A stretch of 64,000 bases of DNA from Streptomyces griseus (GTDB lineage: Bacteria > Actinomycetota > Actinomycetes > Streptomycetales > Streptomycetaceae), in assembly GCF_900460065.1 (NCBI RefSeq), contig NZ_UAVD01000032.1:62001-126000 (forward strand), read 5' to 3'. The notes under the pieces are model-generated. The model did not search any database, was not told the origin of the DNA, and saw only the letters and a program-made list of their open reading frames with translations. Positions 17,302-25,034 of this stretch are shown here, one piece after another. Positions within the stretch are counted from its first letter, which is position 1, and the number at the start of each line of letters is the position of its first letter. Position numbers and translations under genes: made by a program.

Positions 17302-18537
17302 TCAGCTGGGGTCGTCCGCGAGGCACCGCGCGAGCGCCTCGACGAACCCCTCGATCTGCGCTTCCGTACGGAAGGGCGCGACGGTCACCCGGAAGCGCTC
17401 GCCGCCCTTCGGAACGGACGGGAAGTTGATGGGCTGCACGTAGACGGAGTGCTCGTCGAGCAGCCGGCGGGAGACGCGTTTGACGCGGTTCCCGCCCGGC
17501 ACCAGGATCGGGACGAGGTGGGTGGGCGCCGGGACGTGGGCGATGCCCGCCTCGGTGAGCCGCCGGCGCATCAGTTCGGCGTTGGCGTGCAGCCGCTCCC
17601 GCATCCCGGCGCCCTCGGGGCTCCGGATCACGGACAGGCTCGCCAGGGCGGCGTCCAGGGAGGCCCGGGGGATGGTCGTGGTGAAGATGAAACCCGGTGC
17701 GTGGGAGCGCGTGTAGTCCAGCGGCACGTCCGGGCCGGCCACGTACCCGCCGGTGGCGCCCACCGCCTTGCCGAACACGCCCTGGACGAAGGTGGCCCGG
17801 CTCTCGCCGATCTCCTCGCAGACACCGGCTCCGGTGGGCCCGAGGACGCCGATCGCGTGGGTCTCGTCCAGATAGGTCTGCGCGTGGTACCGCTCGGCCA
17901 GGTCGCAGATCTCACGGATGGGCGCCACATCGCCGTCCATCGAGTACACCGACTCGAAGACGATCAGCTTGGGGCGGTCCAGGGGCTGTGCCGCGAGGGC
18001 GAGTTCGAGGTCGGTCAGGTCGTTGTGCGCGAAGACGTACTTGTCGTTGCCGGATGTCCGCACGCCCTCGATCAGCGAGCGGTGGTTGAGCGCGTCCGAG
18101 AACACCATGGTCCTGGGCTCGGCGCGCAGGAGGGTGGTCAGCGTCTCCACGTTGGCCACGTAGCCGCTGTTGAAGACCAGCGCCCGCTCCTTGGCGTGCC
18201 ACCCGGCCAGCAGCGTTTCCAGCTCCACATGGGCCTCGCTCGTCCCCGCGATGTTGCGGGAGCCGCCGTTGCCGGTGCCGTGGCGCAGGGTGGAGGCGAT
18301 CTGCGCCCGCATCACGTCGGGGTGCTGGCTCATGCCCAGGTAGTCGTTGGTGCACCACACCTGGATGCGGCGCCCCTGGTGGAGGGCGTGTCCCCGGTCC
18401 TCGGCGAGGTAGGAGCAGGCGACGAAGTCGCGGTACAGCCCATCCGCCCTGAGCTTGTCGAGACCGGCCCGGAGGCCGGCGTAGGTATCCGCGGTACTCG
18501 TGGCGTCCGCGGGAGGAGGGGCGAGAGTGGAGATCAC
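17302..18537 (-). CDS. 5-aminolevulinate synthase (alpha-oxoamine synthase), cluster copy
   Basis: A 411-residue PLP enzyme condensing glycine with succinyl-CoA. ALAS-type motifs are VWCTNDYLGMSQHP, GNGGSRNIAGT, the His152 and LDETH (Asp224, His227) PLP contacts, FESVYSMDGDVAPI, the Schiff-base Lys257 in VFGKAVGATGGYVAG, and YVQPINFPSVPKG. Streptomyces make heme by the glutamyl-tRNA (C5) route, so an ALA synthase here points to secondary metabolism. In known cases it supplies ALA for the C5N cyclopentenone unit or ALA-like antibiotics. Residues near the succinyl pocket differ slightly (SRNIAGT for TRNISGT), so another acyl-CoA is possible. First gene of the operon; GTG start behind GAGAGGG. 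Confidence 0.88.
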   Translation of the reverse strand: MISTLAPPPADATSTADTYAGLRAGLDKLRADGLYRDFVACSYLAEDRGHALHQGRRIQVWCTNDYLGMSQHPDVMRAQIASTLRHGTGNGGSRNIAGTSEAHVELETLLAGWHAKERALVFNSGYVANVETLTTLLRAEPRTMVFSDALNHRSLIEGVRTSGNDKYVFAHNDLTDLELALAAQPLDRPKLIVFESVYSMDGDVAPIREICDLAERYHAQTYLDETHAIGVLGPTGAGVCEEIGESRATFVQGVFGKAVGATGGYVAGPDVPLDYTRSHAPGFIFTTTIPRASLDAALASLSVIRSPEGAGMRERLHANAELMRRRLTEAGIAHVPAPTHLVPILVPGGNRVKRVSRRLLDEHSVYVQPINFPSVPKGGERFRVTVAPFRTEAQIEGFVEALARCLADDPS

Positions 18538-18575
18538 GGTGGTGCCCTCTCGGGTCGGGTGACTCGGTTGAGGAA

Positions 18576-18582
18576 CACCATG
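18576..18582 (-). promoter_or_regulatory. Possible -10 element of the cluster operon
   Basis: On the minus strand CATGGT (weak TANNNT match) begins about 7 bp after the last heptad repeat. This is close to the 8-bp spacing seen in SARP-activated promoters, where the SARP covers for a missing -35. Confidence 0.35.
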
Positions 18583-18589
18583 AAGGCCA

Positions 18590-18618
18590 CCGTTCCCGAT
18601 CCGTTCCCGGCCCGCTCC
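18590..18618 (-). promoter_or_regulatory. Three SARP-type heptad direct repeats
   Basis: On the plus strand CCGTTCC (18590), CCGTTCC (18601) and CCGCTCC (18612) repeat with an exact 11-bp period and 4-bp spacers (minus strand GGAGCGG, GGAACGG, GGAACGG). The set lies about 53 bp upstream of the ALA synthase start. This is the known architecture of SARP operators; binding by the SARP at 4535 is inferred. Confidence 0.65.
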
Positions 18619-18759
18619 TGCCCGGTCTCCCGACCCGCCCCCGCCCCTGCCGCCCCCGCCTCCCCGTGCCCGTCTCCGCCCGGCCCCGGTTCCGTTCGGT
18701 CCCGGTCCAGGCCCCCGGGCCCTCAGCCCCCGGGGAGCCCGACGGCCGTACGGCGTGGG

Positions 18760-19842
18760 TCAGAGGTCCAGGACCAGCCGTCCGCCCCGGCACCGCGAGA
18801 CGCAGATCAGCATCGAGTCGCCCCGCTCGTCGTCGGTCAGCAGATCGTCCCGGTGGTCGATCTCGCCCTCCAGGACCCGCTGTTGGCAGGTCCCGCAGAA
18901 CCCCTGCTCGCAGGAGTACGCGACATGGGGCGCCGCCGTGCGGACGGCGGCCAGCACCGACTGCCCGGCCGCCACCGGCACCGTGCGCCCGCTGCGCCGC
19001 AACTCCACCTCGAACGGCCCGGATCCGGGGCCCGCCGCGTCCCCCGCCGCGGCCGAGAACCGCTCCAGGTGCAGGGGGCGCCCCGCCGGGAGCGCGGCGG
19101 CCACGGCGTCCGTCAGCAGTTCGGGCCCGCAGCAGTAGACCGCCGTGCCCGGAGCGAGCTCCGCCAGCGCCCCGGCCACATCCGGGTGCCCCGTCTCGTC
19201 CTGGGCGACGACCGTGACCCGGTCGCCGTCCGCGCCGAGCTTCTCGATCTCCTCCAGGAACGGCATCGACGCCCGCGACCGGCCCCCGTACAGCAGCCGC
19301 CAGTCGGCCCCCGAAGCGGCCAGCGACCGCAGCATCGGCAGGACCGGGGTGATGCCGATCCCGCCGACGACGAAGACGTACGCCGGAGCCTCGGTCAGCG
19401 GGAAGCGGTTGCGCGGCCCGCGCACCTCGATCTCCAGGCCCTCCCGGAGCTGTTCGTGCACCTCCCGCGAACCGCCCCGGCCGTCCGCCACCAGCCGGGT
19501 CGCCACCGTGTACGCGCCGGTGTCCTCCGGGTCGCCGCAGAGCGAGTACTGCCGCACCAGGCCGGACGGCAGCACCAGGTCCAGGTGGGCCCCCGGCTCC
19601 CAGCGCGGCAGCCCGGCCCCCTCCAGCCGGAGCCGTACGACCCCCTCGGCGACCTCGCTCCGTTCGGTGATCAGCAGCCGGCGGACCGCGGTCGCGCGCC
19701 GCTGCGAGTGGCCCGATACCGGCTCGGGCAGGGCGGGCAGCGGCCACAGCGGTGACCGGGCGATCCGGCGCTTCAGGGCCCGCCGGGTGAGCAGGGCGGC
19801 GCCGGACACCAGCACGACGGTCCGCAGACGGGGCAGTGCCAC
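18760..19842 (-). CDS. PDR/VanB-type oxidoreductase with C-terminal 2Fe-2S ferredoxin domain
   Basis: A 360-residue flavin reductase. A short hydrophobic N-terminus leads to an FAD/FMN domain (RQYSLCGDPEDTGAYTVATRL), an NAD-binding domain (FVVGGIGITPVLPMLRSL ... YCCGPELLTDAV) and a plant-type ferredoxin domain (CEQGFCGTCQQRVLEGE ... LICVSRC). It is an electron-transfer module for an iron oxygenase or hydroxylase. It directly follows, by 3 bp, the PF10118 gene whose product has ferritin-like iron motifs, so the two probably form one redox system. It is not obviously part of the neighbouring cluster. Confidence 0.9.
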   Translation of the reverse strand: MALPRLRTVVLVSGAALLTRRALKRRIARSPLWPLPALPEPVSGHSQRRATAVRRLLITERSEVAEGVVRLRLEGAGLPRWEPGAHLDLVLPSGLVRQYSLCGDPEDTGAYTVATRLVADGRGGSREVHEQLREGLEIEVRGPRNRFPLTEAPAYVFVVGGIGITPVLPMLRSLAASGADWRLLYGGRSRASMPFLEEIEKLGADGDRVTVVAQDETGHPDVAGALAELAPGTAVYCCGPELLTDAVAAALPAGRPLHLERFSAAAGDAAGPGSGPFEVELRRSGRTVPVAAGQSVLAAVRTAAPHVAYSCEQGFCGTCQQRVLEGEIDHRDDLLTDDERGDSMLICVSRCRGGRLVLDL

Positions 19843-19845
19843 GGT

Positions 19846-20751
19846 TCAGGCCCCCTTCGTGGTCTCGGTCTCGGCGGCGAGCGCGGCGGGGGAGCGGGTC
19901 AGGTACTCCACGGCCTGGGCCGTACTGCCCTCCTGCGAGGGGTGGTAGGACCGGCTGAGATAGCTCGGCACGGACCGCAGGATCGCGCCGGTGCTGGGCA
20001 GCGTGCCCCGCTTCCCGCTCGCGTGGAACGCCTTGAACGAGGCCTTGCCGTCCAGCAGGGTGGGGTCGTTCTCCATGAAGAAGCGGGTGCCGCGCTGCCA
20101 GAGGAACACCAGCGCGGAGAAGGCCGCCGCCCAGGTGCGCACCCGCCGCCGGTACCCGCCGTCCACGTGCATGAAGACGTCGAAGGCCACCGATCGGTGC
20201 TCGACCTCCTCCGCCCCGTGCCAGCGCAGCAGATCGAGCATCGTGGGATCCGCCCCCCGGCGGTCCAGCGCGTCGGCGTTGAGGATCCAGTCGCCGAGGA
20301 ACGCGGTGTAGTGCTCGATCGCCGCGATCGTCGCCACCCGCTCCATCAGCCACCACTGGGAGGCCCGTCCCGGCGGCAGGGTCCGGTCCCCGAGCAGCTT
20401 CTCGAAGAACCAGTCGACCTGCGCGGTGTACGGGGTCGGGTCGAGGCCCAACTCCCGCAGATGCGGGAGCACATCGTCGTGGGCCTGCGAGTGGACGGCC
20501 TCCTGGCCGATGAACCCGATGACGTCCTCGCGCAGTCGGTCGTCGTGGATGTACGGGAGTATCTGCCGGTAGACGTGGATGAACCAGCGTTCCCCGGCCG
20601 GGAGCAGCAGATGGAGCACGTTGATGGTGTGCGTGGTGAACGGGTCGCCCGGCACCCAGTGCAGGGGGGTCTTCTCCCAGGCGAAGGACACCTTGCGGGC
20701 CTTGAGGGGCGTCCGCTCCGACGCGACCGCCGCAGGCTGCGTGTTAGACAT
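19846..20751 (-). CDS. PF10118 'metal-dependent hydrolase' family protein (di-iron type)
   Basis: A 301-residue protein. Carboxylate/His motifs typical of a helical di-iron protein are visible: FIGQEAVHSQAHDDVL, ERVATIAAIEHYTAFLGDW and WHGAEEVEHRSVAFDVF. It is annotated as a hydrolase in databases, but the E..H pattern and the adjacent ferredoxin-type reductase suggest an oxygenase/desaturase-like activity (inference). The ATG at 20751 overlaps a TTGACA-like sequence and a palindrome, so a TetR-type repressor probably controls it. It is divergent from the methyltransferase with about 90 bp between them. Confidence 0.85.
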   Translation of the reverse strand: MSNTQPAAVASERTPLKARKVSFAWEKTPLHWVPGDPFTTHTINVLHLLLPAGERWFIHVYRQILPYIHDDRLREDVIGFIGQEAVHSQAHDDVLPHLRELGLDPTPYTAQVDWFFEKLLGDRTLPPGRASQWWLMERVATIAAIEHYTAFLGDWILNADALDRRGADPTMLDLLRWHGAEEVEHRSVAFDVFMHVDGGYRRRVRTWAAAFSALVFLWQRGTRFFMENDPTLLDGKASFKAFHASGKRGTLPSTGAILRSVPSYLSRSYHPSQEGSTAQAVEYLTRSPAALAAETETTKGA

Positions 20752-20754
20752 GGT

Positions 20755-20768
20755 GTCAATGTACTGAC
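20755..20768. promoter_or_regulatory. Inverted repeat at the PF10118 gene start
   Basis: GTCAATGTACTGAC has 4-bp arms GTCA/TGAC around the centre and ends 3 bp before the start codon. Similar elements serve TetR repressors of lipid-type oxidoreductase operons. No TetR gene is adjacent. Confidence 0.35.
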
Positions 20769-20841
20769 GGGTATGCGGCGGGACCAGAGGCGTGCGGGGA
20801 TTTCCGCACCGCTCCGGAACGCCGCGCGCGATGATCGGTGG

Positions 20842-21594
20842 ATGACGAAACCCGTGCAGGCCAGGTCCTTCGACGCCATCGCCGCCGCCTACGACGCCCA
20901 CCGCCCCTCCTACCCGCCCGCCCTGTTCGACGCCGTCGAGGAGCTGGCGGGGCTGCCGCTCGCCGGGGCCCGGGTCGCGGACGTCGGGGCGGGGACCGGC
21001 CTCGGCACGGCGCGGCTGTGCGAGCGCGGGGCCCGGGTCACGGCGGTGGAGCCGGGCGACGGGATGGCCGAGCAGTTCCGCCGGGGGCTGCCGGACGTCT
21101 CCCTGGTCCGGGGCGACGGGAACGACCTGCCGCTGCGGACCGGTTCCATGGACCTGATCACGTACGCCCAGGCCTGGCACTGGACCGATCCGGCGCGTTC
21201 GATACCCGAGGCCCGCCGGGTGCTGCGGCCCGGCGGGGCGCTGGCGCTCTGGTGGAACGACGGCGACCCCGCCGTGGAGTGGCTCGTCGACCAGGAGAAC
21301 CGGATGCGGGTCTTCTTCGGGGTGGAGGTTCCCGCCGCCCCGTCCCACCGGGCCCGCTTCCGGGCCGCGCTGCCCGACGGGCTCGACTTCCGCACCCGGC
21401 AGGTGGCGTGGAGCCGCCGCGTACCGGTCGACGCCCACATCGCCAACCTCGCCACCCACTCCGACTTCCTGATCGGCGACCCGGTCGAGGTCGGCGACTT
21501 CTTCGACCGCGAACGGGCCCTGCTGACCGCGCTGTTCCCGGGCGGCGAGGTCGAGGAGGCCTACCTCGTGAGTCTGGCCGTAGCCCATCCCTGA
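20842..21594 (+). CDS. Class I SAM-dependent methyltransferase
   Basis: A 250-residue methyltransferase (Methyltransf_11 type). Motif I is VADVGAGTGLGTARL, acidic residue after VTAVEPGDGM, motif II near MDLITYAQAWHW, and VLRPGGALALWW follows. The AQAWHW segment is typical of the UbiE/SmtA-like 'YAQAFHW' branch. The ATG at 20842 starts the conserved part; the open frame upstream has no support. It converges on the two-component genes across about 200 bp in which I see nothing specific. Substrate unknown. Confidence 0.85.
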   Translation: MTKPVQARSFDAIAAAYDAHRPSYPPALFDAVEELAGLPLAGARVADVGAGTGLGTARLCERGARVTAVEPGDGMAEQFRRGLPDVSLVRGDGNDLPLRTGSMDLITYAQAWHWTDPARSIPEARRVLRPGGALALWWNDGDPAVEWLVDQENRMRVFFGVEVPAAPSHRARFRAALPDGLDFRTRQVAWSRRVPVDAHIANLATHSDFLIGDPVEVGDFFDRERALLTALFPGGEVEEAYLVSLAVAHP

Positions 21595-21791
21595 GCCCGT
21601 TCCCGGGGGCGGGAGGCGCGACGTCCCGCGCGGGCGGGGCGGCCGGCCGCCCTGGAGCAGCTCTCCGGGCGACGGCCCCCGGTGGTGCGTTCCGGCCGGA
21701 CGCGGCGGGCTGGTTCACGGGCCGACCGGAGCCGGGGGTCCCGGCCGCGTGCGACGGAGCCGGGAAGCCTCGGCCCCGTACGCGGATACGC

Positions 21792-22439
21792 TCAGCCGCG
21801 GTCCAGATACGCCAGCACCGCCAGCACCCGGCGGTTGTCGTCGTCCGACGGCGGCAGGCCGAGCTTGCCGAAGATGTTCGACGTGTGCTTGGCCACCGCC
21901 CGCTCCGTGATCACCAACTGCGCGGCGATGGCGGCGTTCGACCGGCCCTGGGCCACCAGCTCCATCACCTCCCGCTCGCGCGGGGTGAGGACGCCCATCG
22001 GCCTGTCCTGCGAACGGCGCGACAGGAGCTGGGAGATGACCTGCGGATCCATCGCCGTACCACCGGCCGCCACCCGCCGCACGGCGTCGATGAACTGGTC
22101 CGCGTCGAAGACCCGGTCCTTCAGCAGATATCCGATGCCGCCGTCGCCGTCCGCCAGCAACTCCCGCGCGTACAACTGCTCCACGTGCTGCGAGAGCACC
22201 AGCACCGGCAGACCCGGCCGGGCCCGGCGGGCGGCCAGGGCGCACTGGAGGCCCTCGTCCGTGTGCGACGGCGGGAGCCGGACGTCGACGACGGCGACGT
22301 CCGGCTCCAACTCGGCCAGGGCCTTGCTCAGTTCGGGTCCCGTCTCCACAGCCGCGGCGATCTCGAAGTCGTACGCCTCCAGCATCCGCACCAGGCCGTC
22401 GCGCAGCAGGAAGAGATCTTCGGCTAGGACAACTCGCAA
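21792..22439 (-). CDS. NarL/LuxR-family response regulator
   Basis: A 215-residue regulator. The receiver domain has the phosphoacceptor Asp in VAVVDVRLPP, the acidic pair near its start (AEDLFLL) and a Lys in YLLKDRV. The LuxR-type HTH is LTPREREVMELVAQGRSNAAIAAQLVITERAVAKHTSNIFGKLGL. The start is probably the TTG at 22439, which has GGAG five bases upstream and overlaps the end of the kinase gene by 16 bp. Cotranscription with the kinase is therefore almost certain. Target genes are not evident. Confidence 0.9.
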   Translation of the reverse strand: MRVVLAEDLFLLRDGLVRMLEAYDFEIAAAVETGPELSKALAELEPDVAVVDVRLPPSHTDEGLQCALAARRARPGLPVLVLSQHVEQLYARELLADGDGGIGYLLKDRVFDADQFIDAVRRVAAGGTAMDPQVISQLLSRRSQDRPMGVLTPREREVMELVAQGRSNAAIAAQLVITERAVAKHTSNIFGKLGLPPSDDDNRRVLAVLAYLDRG

Positions 22440-23692
22440 GGAATCTCCATGGTCACCATGGTGGGACCGCCCGCGGGACTGCTGACGGCCAGGACGCCGT
22501 CGAATGTACCCAGTCGCCGTTCGATTCCGCTCAGCCCCGAACCCGACCCGACGACGGCACCGCCCCCGCCGTCGTCCGTCACGGAGATCCGGAGCATCCC
22601 CTCCGCGTGGTGCAGGTCCACGTACACCCGCTCGGCCCGCGCGTGCTTCACCGCGTTCGTCAGGGCCTCGCTGACCGCGAAGTACGCCGCCGACTCCACC
22701 GGGGCGTCCGCCCGGCCCGGCAGCTCCACCGTCACCTCGGAGGCGACCGGCAGCCGCAGGGCCAGCGCCTTCACCGCGTCGCCGAGGCCCCGCTCCGCGA
22801 GGACCGGCGGGTGGATGCCCCGGACCAGGTCCCGCAGCTCCGTCAGCGCCTCCGCCGACGACTCCCGGGCCATCGCCAGCATCTTCTTCGCCCGCGCCGG
22901 GTCCTTCTCGATCAGCGCCTCGATCGTGCCCAGGTTCATGCCCATCGCGACCAGCCGGGCCTGCGCCCCGTCGTGCAGGTCCCGCTCGATGCGCCGCAGC
23001 TCGGACGCGGCGGTGTCCACGGCCTCGTGCCGGGTCTCGGTGAGCCGCCGGACCCGCTGCGCCAGCTCCTGGTCCCGGGTGGGCGCCAGCAGGGTGCCGG
23101 CGAGCAGGAAGTGTGCCCGCAACAACGGCCCTGAGGTCCGCAGCCCGATGTGGAAGATCGCGATCCCGAGTGCGAGGGCCGCGATGCCCGAGGTCTGGCT
23201 GTCCACCGGGACGACCCCGTACCAGTACGGATCGTCCCGGAACACCCGCCACAGGCCCGCCGCCAGGACCAGCCCCTCGACCGGGTAGATCATCAGGGCC
23301 GCTGCCAGGATCGCGAGGACGGTACCCGCGGTCATGTCGACCAGAAGCCACTGCAGGTCCCGCCGGGTCGCGGGATCCCTCAGCATCAAGGTGGTGCGCT
23401 CCACCTGGCCGGTGACGCCCGCCCGCAGGCCCTTCGGGAGAGGCCGGTACGGGACCGGGATCCGCACACCCGACCAGGTCATCGCCCACAATCGCCGCTG
23501 ATTGGCGTGCTTGCGTACGGCCTCCAGCACCGTCGGGGTGCTGAGAACGCCGATGCCGAGCGGGATGAAGGCGACCGAGAGCATCGCGAGCACGAACAGG
23601 GTGATGGACACCGGCAGCCCGACCACGGACAGGAACAGCCCCCGCCCCGCCGCCAGCGCCGCCGGCCGCAGCCGCCCCGAGAACACCGTCAT
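22424..23692 (-). CDS. Sensor histidine kinase (HisKA_3 type)
   Basis: A 422-residue membrane kinase. The N-terminal sensor region (PF13796-like) contains about four hydrophobic helices with a central PYRPLPKG stretch. It is followed by the dimerisation/phosphoacceptor box IERDLHDGAQARLVAMGMNLG and a HATPase domain (EALTNAVKHARAERV, VTDDGGGG, GSGLSGIERRL). This DesK-like architecture is common in actinomycetes for envelope or lipid stress sensing; the signal here is unknown. It is transcribed first, overlapping the response regulator. Confidence 0.9.
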   Translation of the reverse strand: MTVFSGRLRPAALAAGRGLFLSVVGLPVSITLFVLAMLSVAFIPLGIGVLSTPTVLEAVRKHANQRRLWAMTWSGVRIPVPYRPLPKGLRAGVTGQVERTTLMLRDPATRRDLQWLLVDMTAGTVLAILAAALMIYPVEGLVLAAGLWRVFRDDPYWYGVVPVDSQTSGIAALALGIAIFHIGLRTSGPLLRAHFLLAGTLLAPTRDQELAQRVRRLTETRHEAVDTAASELRRIERDLHDGAQARLVAMGMNLGTIEALIEKDPARAKKMLAMARESSAEALTELRDLVRGIHPPVLAERGLGDAVKALALRLPVASEVTVELPGRADAPVESAAYFAVSEALTNAVKHARAERVYVDLHHAEGMLRISVTDDGGGGAVVGSGSGLSGIERRLGTFDGVLAVSSPAGGPTMVTMEIPCELS

Positions 23693-24008
23693 CGCGCACC
23701 CTCCCCCTCACCGGAGCCGGGCCGGCGCCCGCTCACGGAGCCAGTCTCACCCGGCCCCGCCCCGCCGCGTCAGCCGGTTCGCCACCCGCCGGGGGTGTAC
23801 CTGGCACCACCCCCGACCCGCAGCGCGACTGGCGTACTCCGCGCGGCCTTTCGCGGCTGCCGAGCCTGGAGGCCGACGGGCCGGCCGGAGCCGTGGGCGC
23901 GCCGGCCCCGGCGGCCCAGCGGCTCTGAGACGCCCGGACGGCCCCGGACCACGGTGAGGAGGAACCGTGGTCCGGGGCCGCCGGACGTTCCGGGGAGGAC
24001 CGAGCCGG
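23693..24008. other. Intergenic region between kinase and winged-helix gene
   Basis: It holds the kinase promoter side and a strong terminator hairpin (listed separately). No supported gene is seen. Confidence 0.5.
23939..23980 (-). terminator. Strong hairpin terminator of the winged-helix regulator gene
   Basis: A perfect 16-bp stem: CGGCCCCGGACCACGG pairs with CCGTGGTCCGGGGCCG around a 10-base loop. It lies 28 bp after the stop of the minus-strand gene. Confidence 0.8.
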
Positions 24009-24671
24009 TCAGGGCGTGTACTTGTACCCGACCCGCCGGACCGTCTGGATCGAACGGCGGTACTCCGCACCGAGCTTCCGGCGCAGCCGGGCGACATGGA
24101 CGTCGACGGTGCGCCCGTCGCCCACATGCCCGTAGCCCCACACCGTCGTCACCAGCTGGTCGCGGGTGTGCACCCGGTGCGGGTGCGCCACCAGATGCGA
24201 CAGCAGCTCGAACTCCAGGTACGTGAGGTCGAGGTCGACACCGTCGACCGAGGCGGTACGCCGGGTGGCGTCGATCCGGACCGGGCCGCCGGGCGCTCCG
24301 TCGTCGGCCGCCCGGTCGGGCTCCGGCTGCTGGGTGAACGGCGAGCCGCCCGGCCGGAGCCGGGAGGCCGCGACGGCCCCCGCGAGCGCCGCCGGCTGCT
24401 GGTCGGCCGGCACGAGCACCAGATAACCGATCATCGGCGGCTGGCCGGGCAGCGTGGGCAGGGTGTGCTGGGGCGCGGGCAGCCAGGTGGCCCCGGGCGG
24501 AAGGAAGTCCGCCACGTCGGCGGGCCCGGCGACCTCGTCACGGTCGACCGCGCGCAGCCGGTGACGGTTCGGGTGGGCGGGGAGGGAGCGGGCGGTGGGA
24601 CGGGCCGCAGCGGGCGCCGGGGACGCCGCGGTGGCGGCGGACGCGGCGGAGAAGGTACGGGTGTTCGCCAT
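24009..24671 (-). CDS. Winged-helix (OmpR-type DNA-binding) transcriptional regulator
   Basis: A 220-residue protein. Residues ~125-220 form a Trans_reg_C domain (VDLDLTYLEFELLSHLVAHPHRVHTRDQLVTTVWGY...GRTVDVHVARLRRKLG...TVRRVGYKYT). The N-terminal part is Ala/Pro-rich and contains no receiver domain with a phosphorylatable Asp. It is thus an orphan, phosphorylation-independent regulator, a type common next to glnII in Streptomyces. A small ORF with a Cys-Cys pair lies just upstream on the same strand. Confidence 0.85.
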   Translation of the reverse strand: MANTRTFSAASAATAASPAPAAARPTARSLPAHPNRHRLRAVDRDEVAGPADVADFLPPGATWLPAPQHTLPTLPGQPPMIGYLVLVPADQQPAALAGAVAASRLRPGGSPFTQQPEPDRAADDGAPGGPVRIDATRRTASVDGVDLDLTYLEFELLSHLVAHPHRVHTRDQLVTTVWGYGHVGDGRTVDVHVARLRRKLGAEYRRSIQTVRRVGYKYTP

Positions 24672-24752
24672 GAGGGTCAGCTCTTTCGCGCGAGGAGTCG
24701 TCAGGGACGGACTTGCGTCGTGCGCGCGGACCGAAGGCCGGGGTGAGCGGCT

Positions 24753-24893
24753 TTAGTGGGCCCGCGCGTTCCGCGCGCGGCAACACACCCGGTCGAAATC
24801 ATGGTGCTGACGGGAAGGCCAGAACGGTTCGAGGTCGCTGCGACCCGACGCGATGTGCTGGTAGCTGGCCATGTGCTCCATTGAAGCAGACAT
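24753..24893 (-). CDS. Possible 46-residue small ORF with HxDFxRVCC motif
   Basis: An ATG at 24893 opens a 46-codon frame ending TAA at 24755, 82 bp before the winged-helix gene. The C-terminal third reads RQHHDFDRVCCRARNARAH. This resembles the R-x-H-x-D-L-x-R-V pattern of the short Streptomyces 'putative leader peptides' usually found before sulfur-assimilation genes, with two adjacent Cys codons. Third positions are G/C-rich but not extreme. The best ribosome site (AGAGGAG) is 17 bases away, so the start is uncertain. Confidence 0.4.
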   Translation of the reverse strand: MSASMEHMASYQHIASGRSDLEPFWPSRQHHDFDRVCCRARNARAH

Positions 24894-24976
24894 CGCGGCC
24901 GTGCAGCAGACTCCTCTCACCCGTCGATACGGACCCTTTGCGTTACGTTCCTCACGCCCGGCCCGGCGCCACGCGT

Positions 24977-25018
24977 GCGAGGAGGGGCCCGCCGGCGAAC
25001 CGGCGGGCCCCTCCTCGC
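24977..25018 (-). terminator. glnII terminator hairpin
   Basis: A perfect 19-bp stem: GCGAGGAGGGGCCCGCCGG pairs with its complement around a CGAA tetraloop. It is 17 bp downstream of the glnII stop. Confidence 0.85.
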
Positions 25019-25034
25019 GTGACCGGCGGCGGGA

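Noticed and set aside
17278..19755. Long plus-strand open frame antisense to ALA synthase and the reductase
   Set aside because: Both minus-strand genes have complete catalytic motifs; the antisense frame has none.
18760..20751. Including the reductase and PF10118 genes in the biosynthetic cluster
   Set aside because: They have their own promoter element and lie on the far side of the operon promoter; similar pairs occur alone in actinobacteria.
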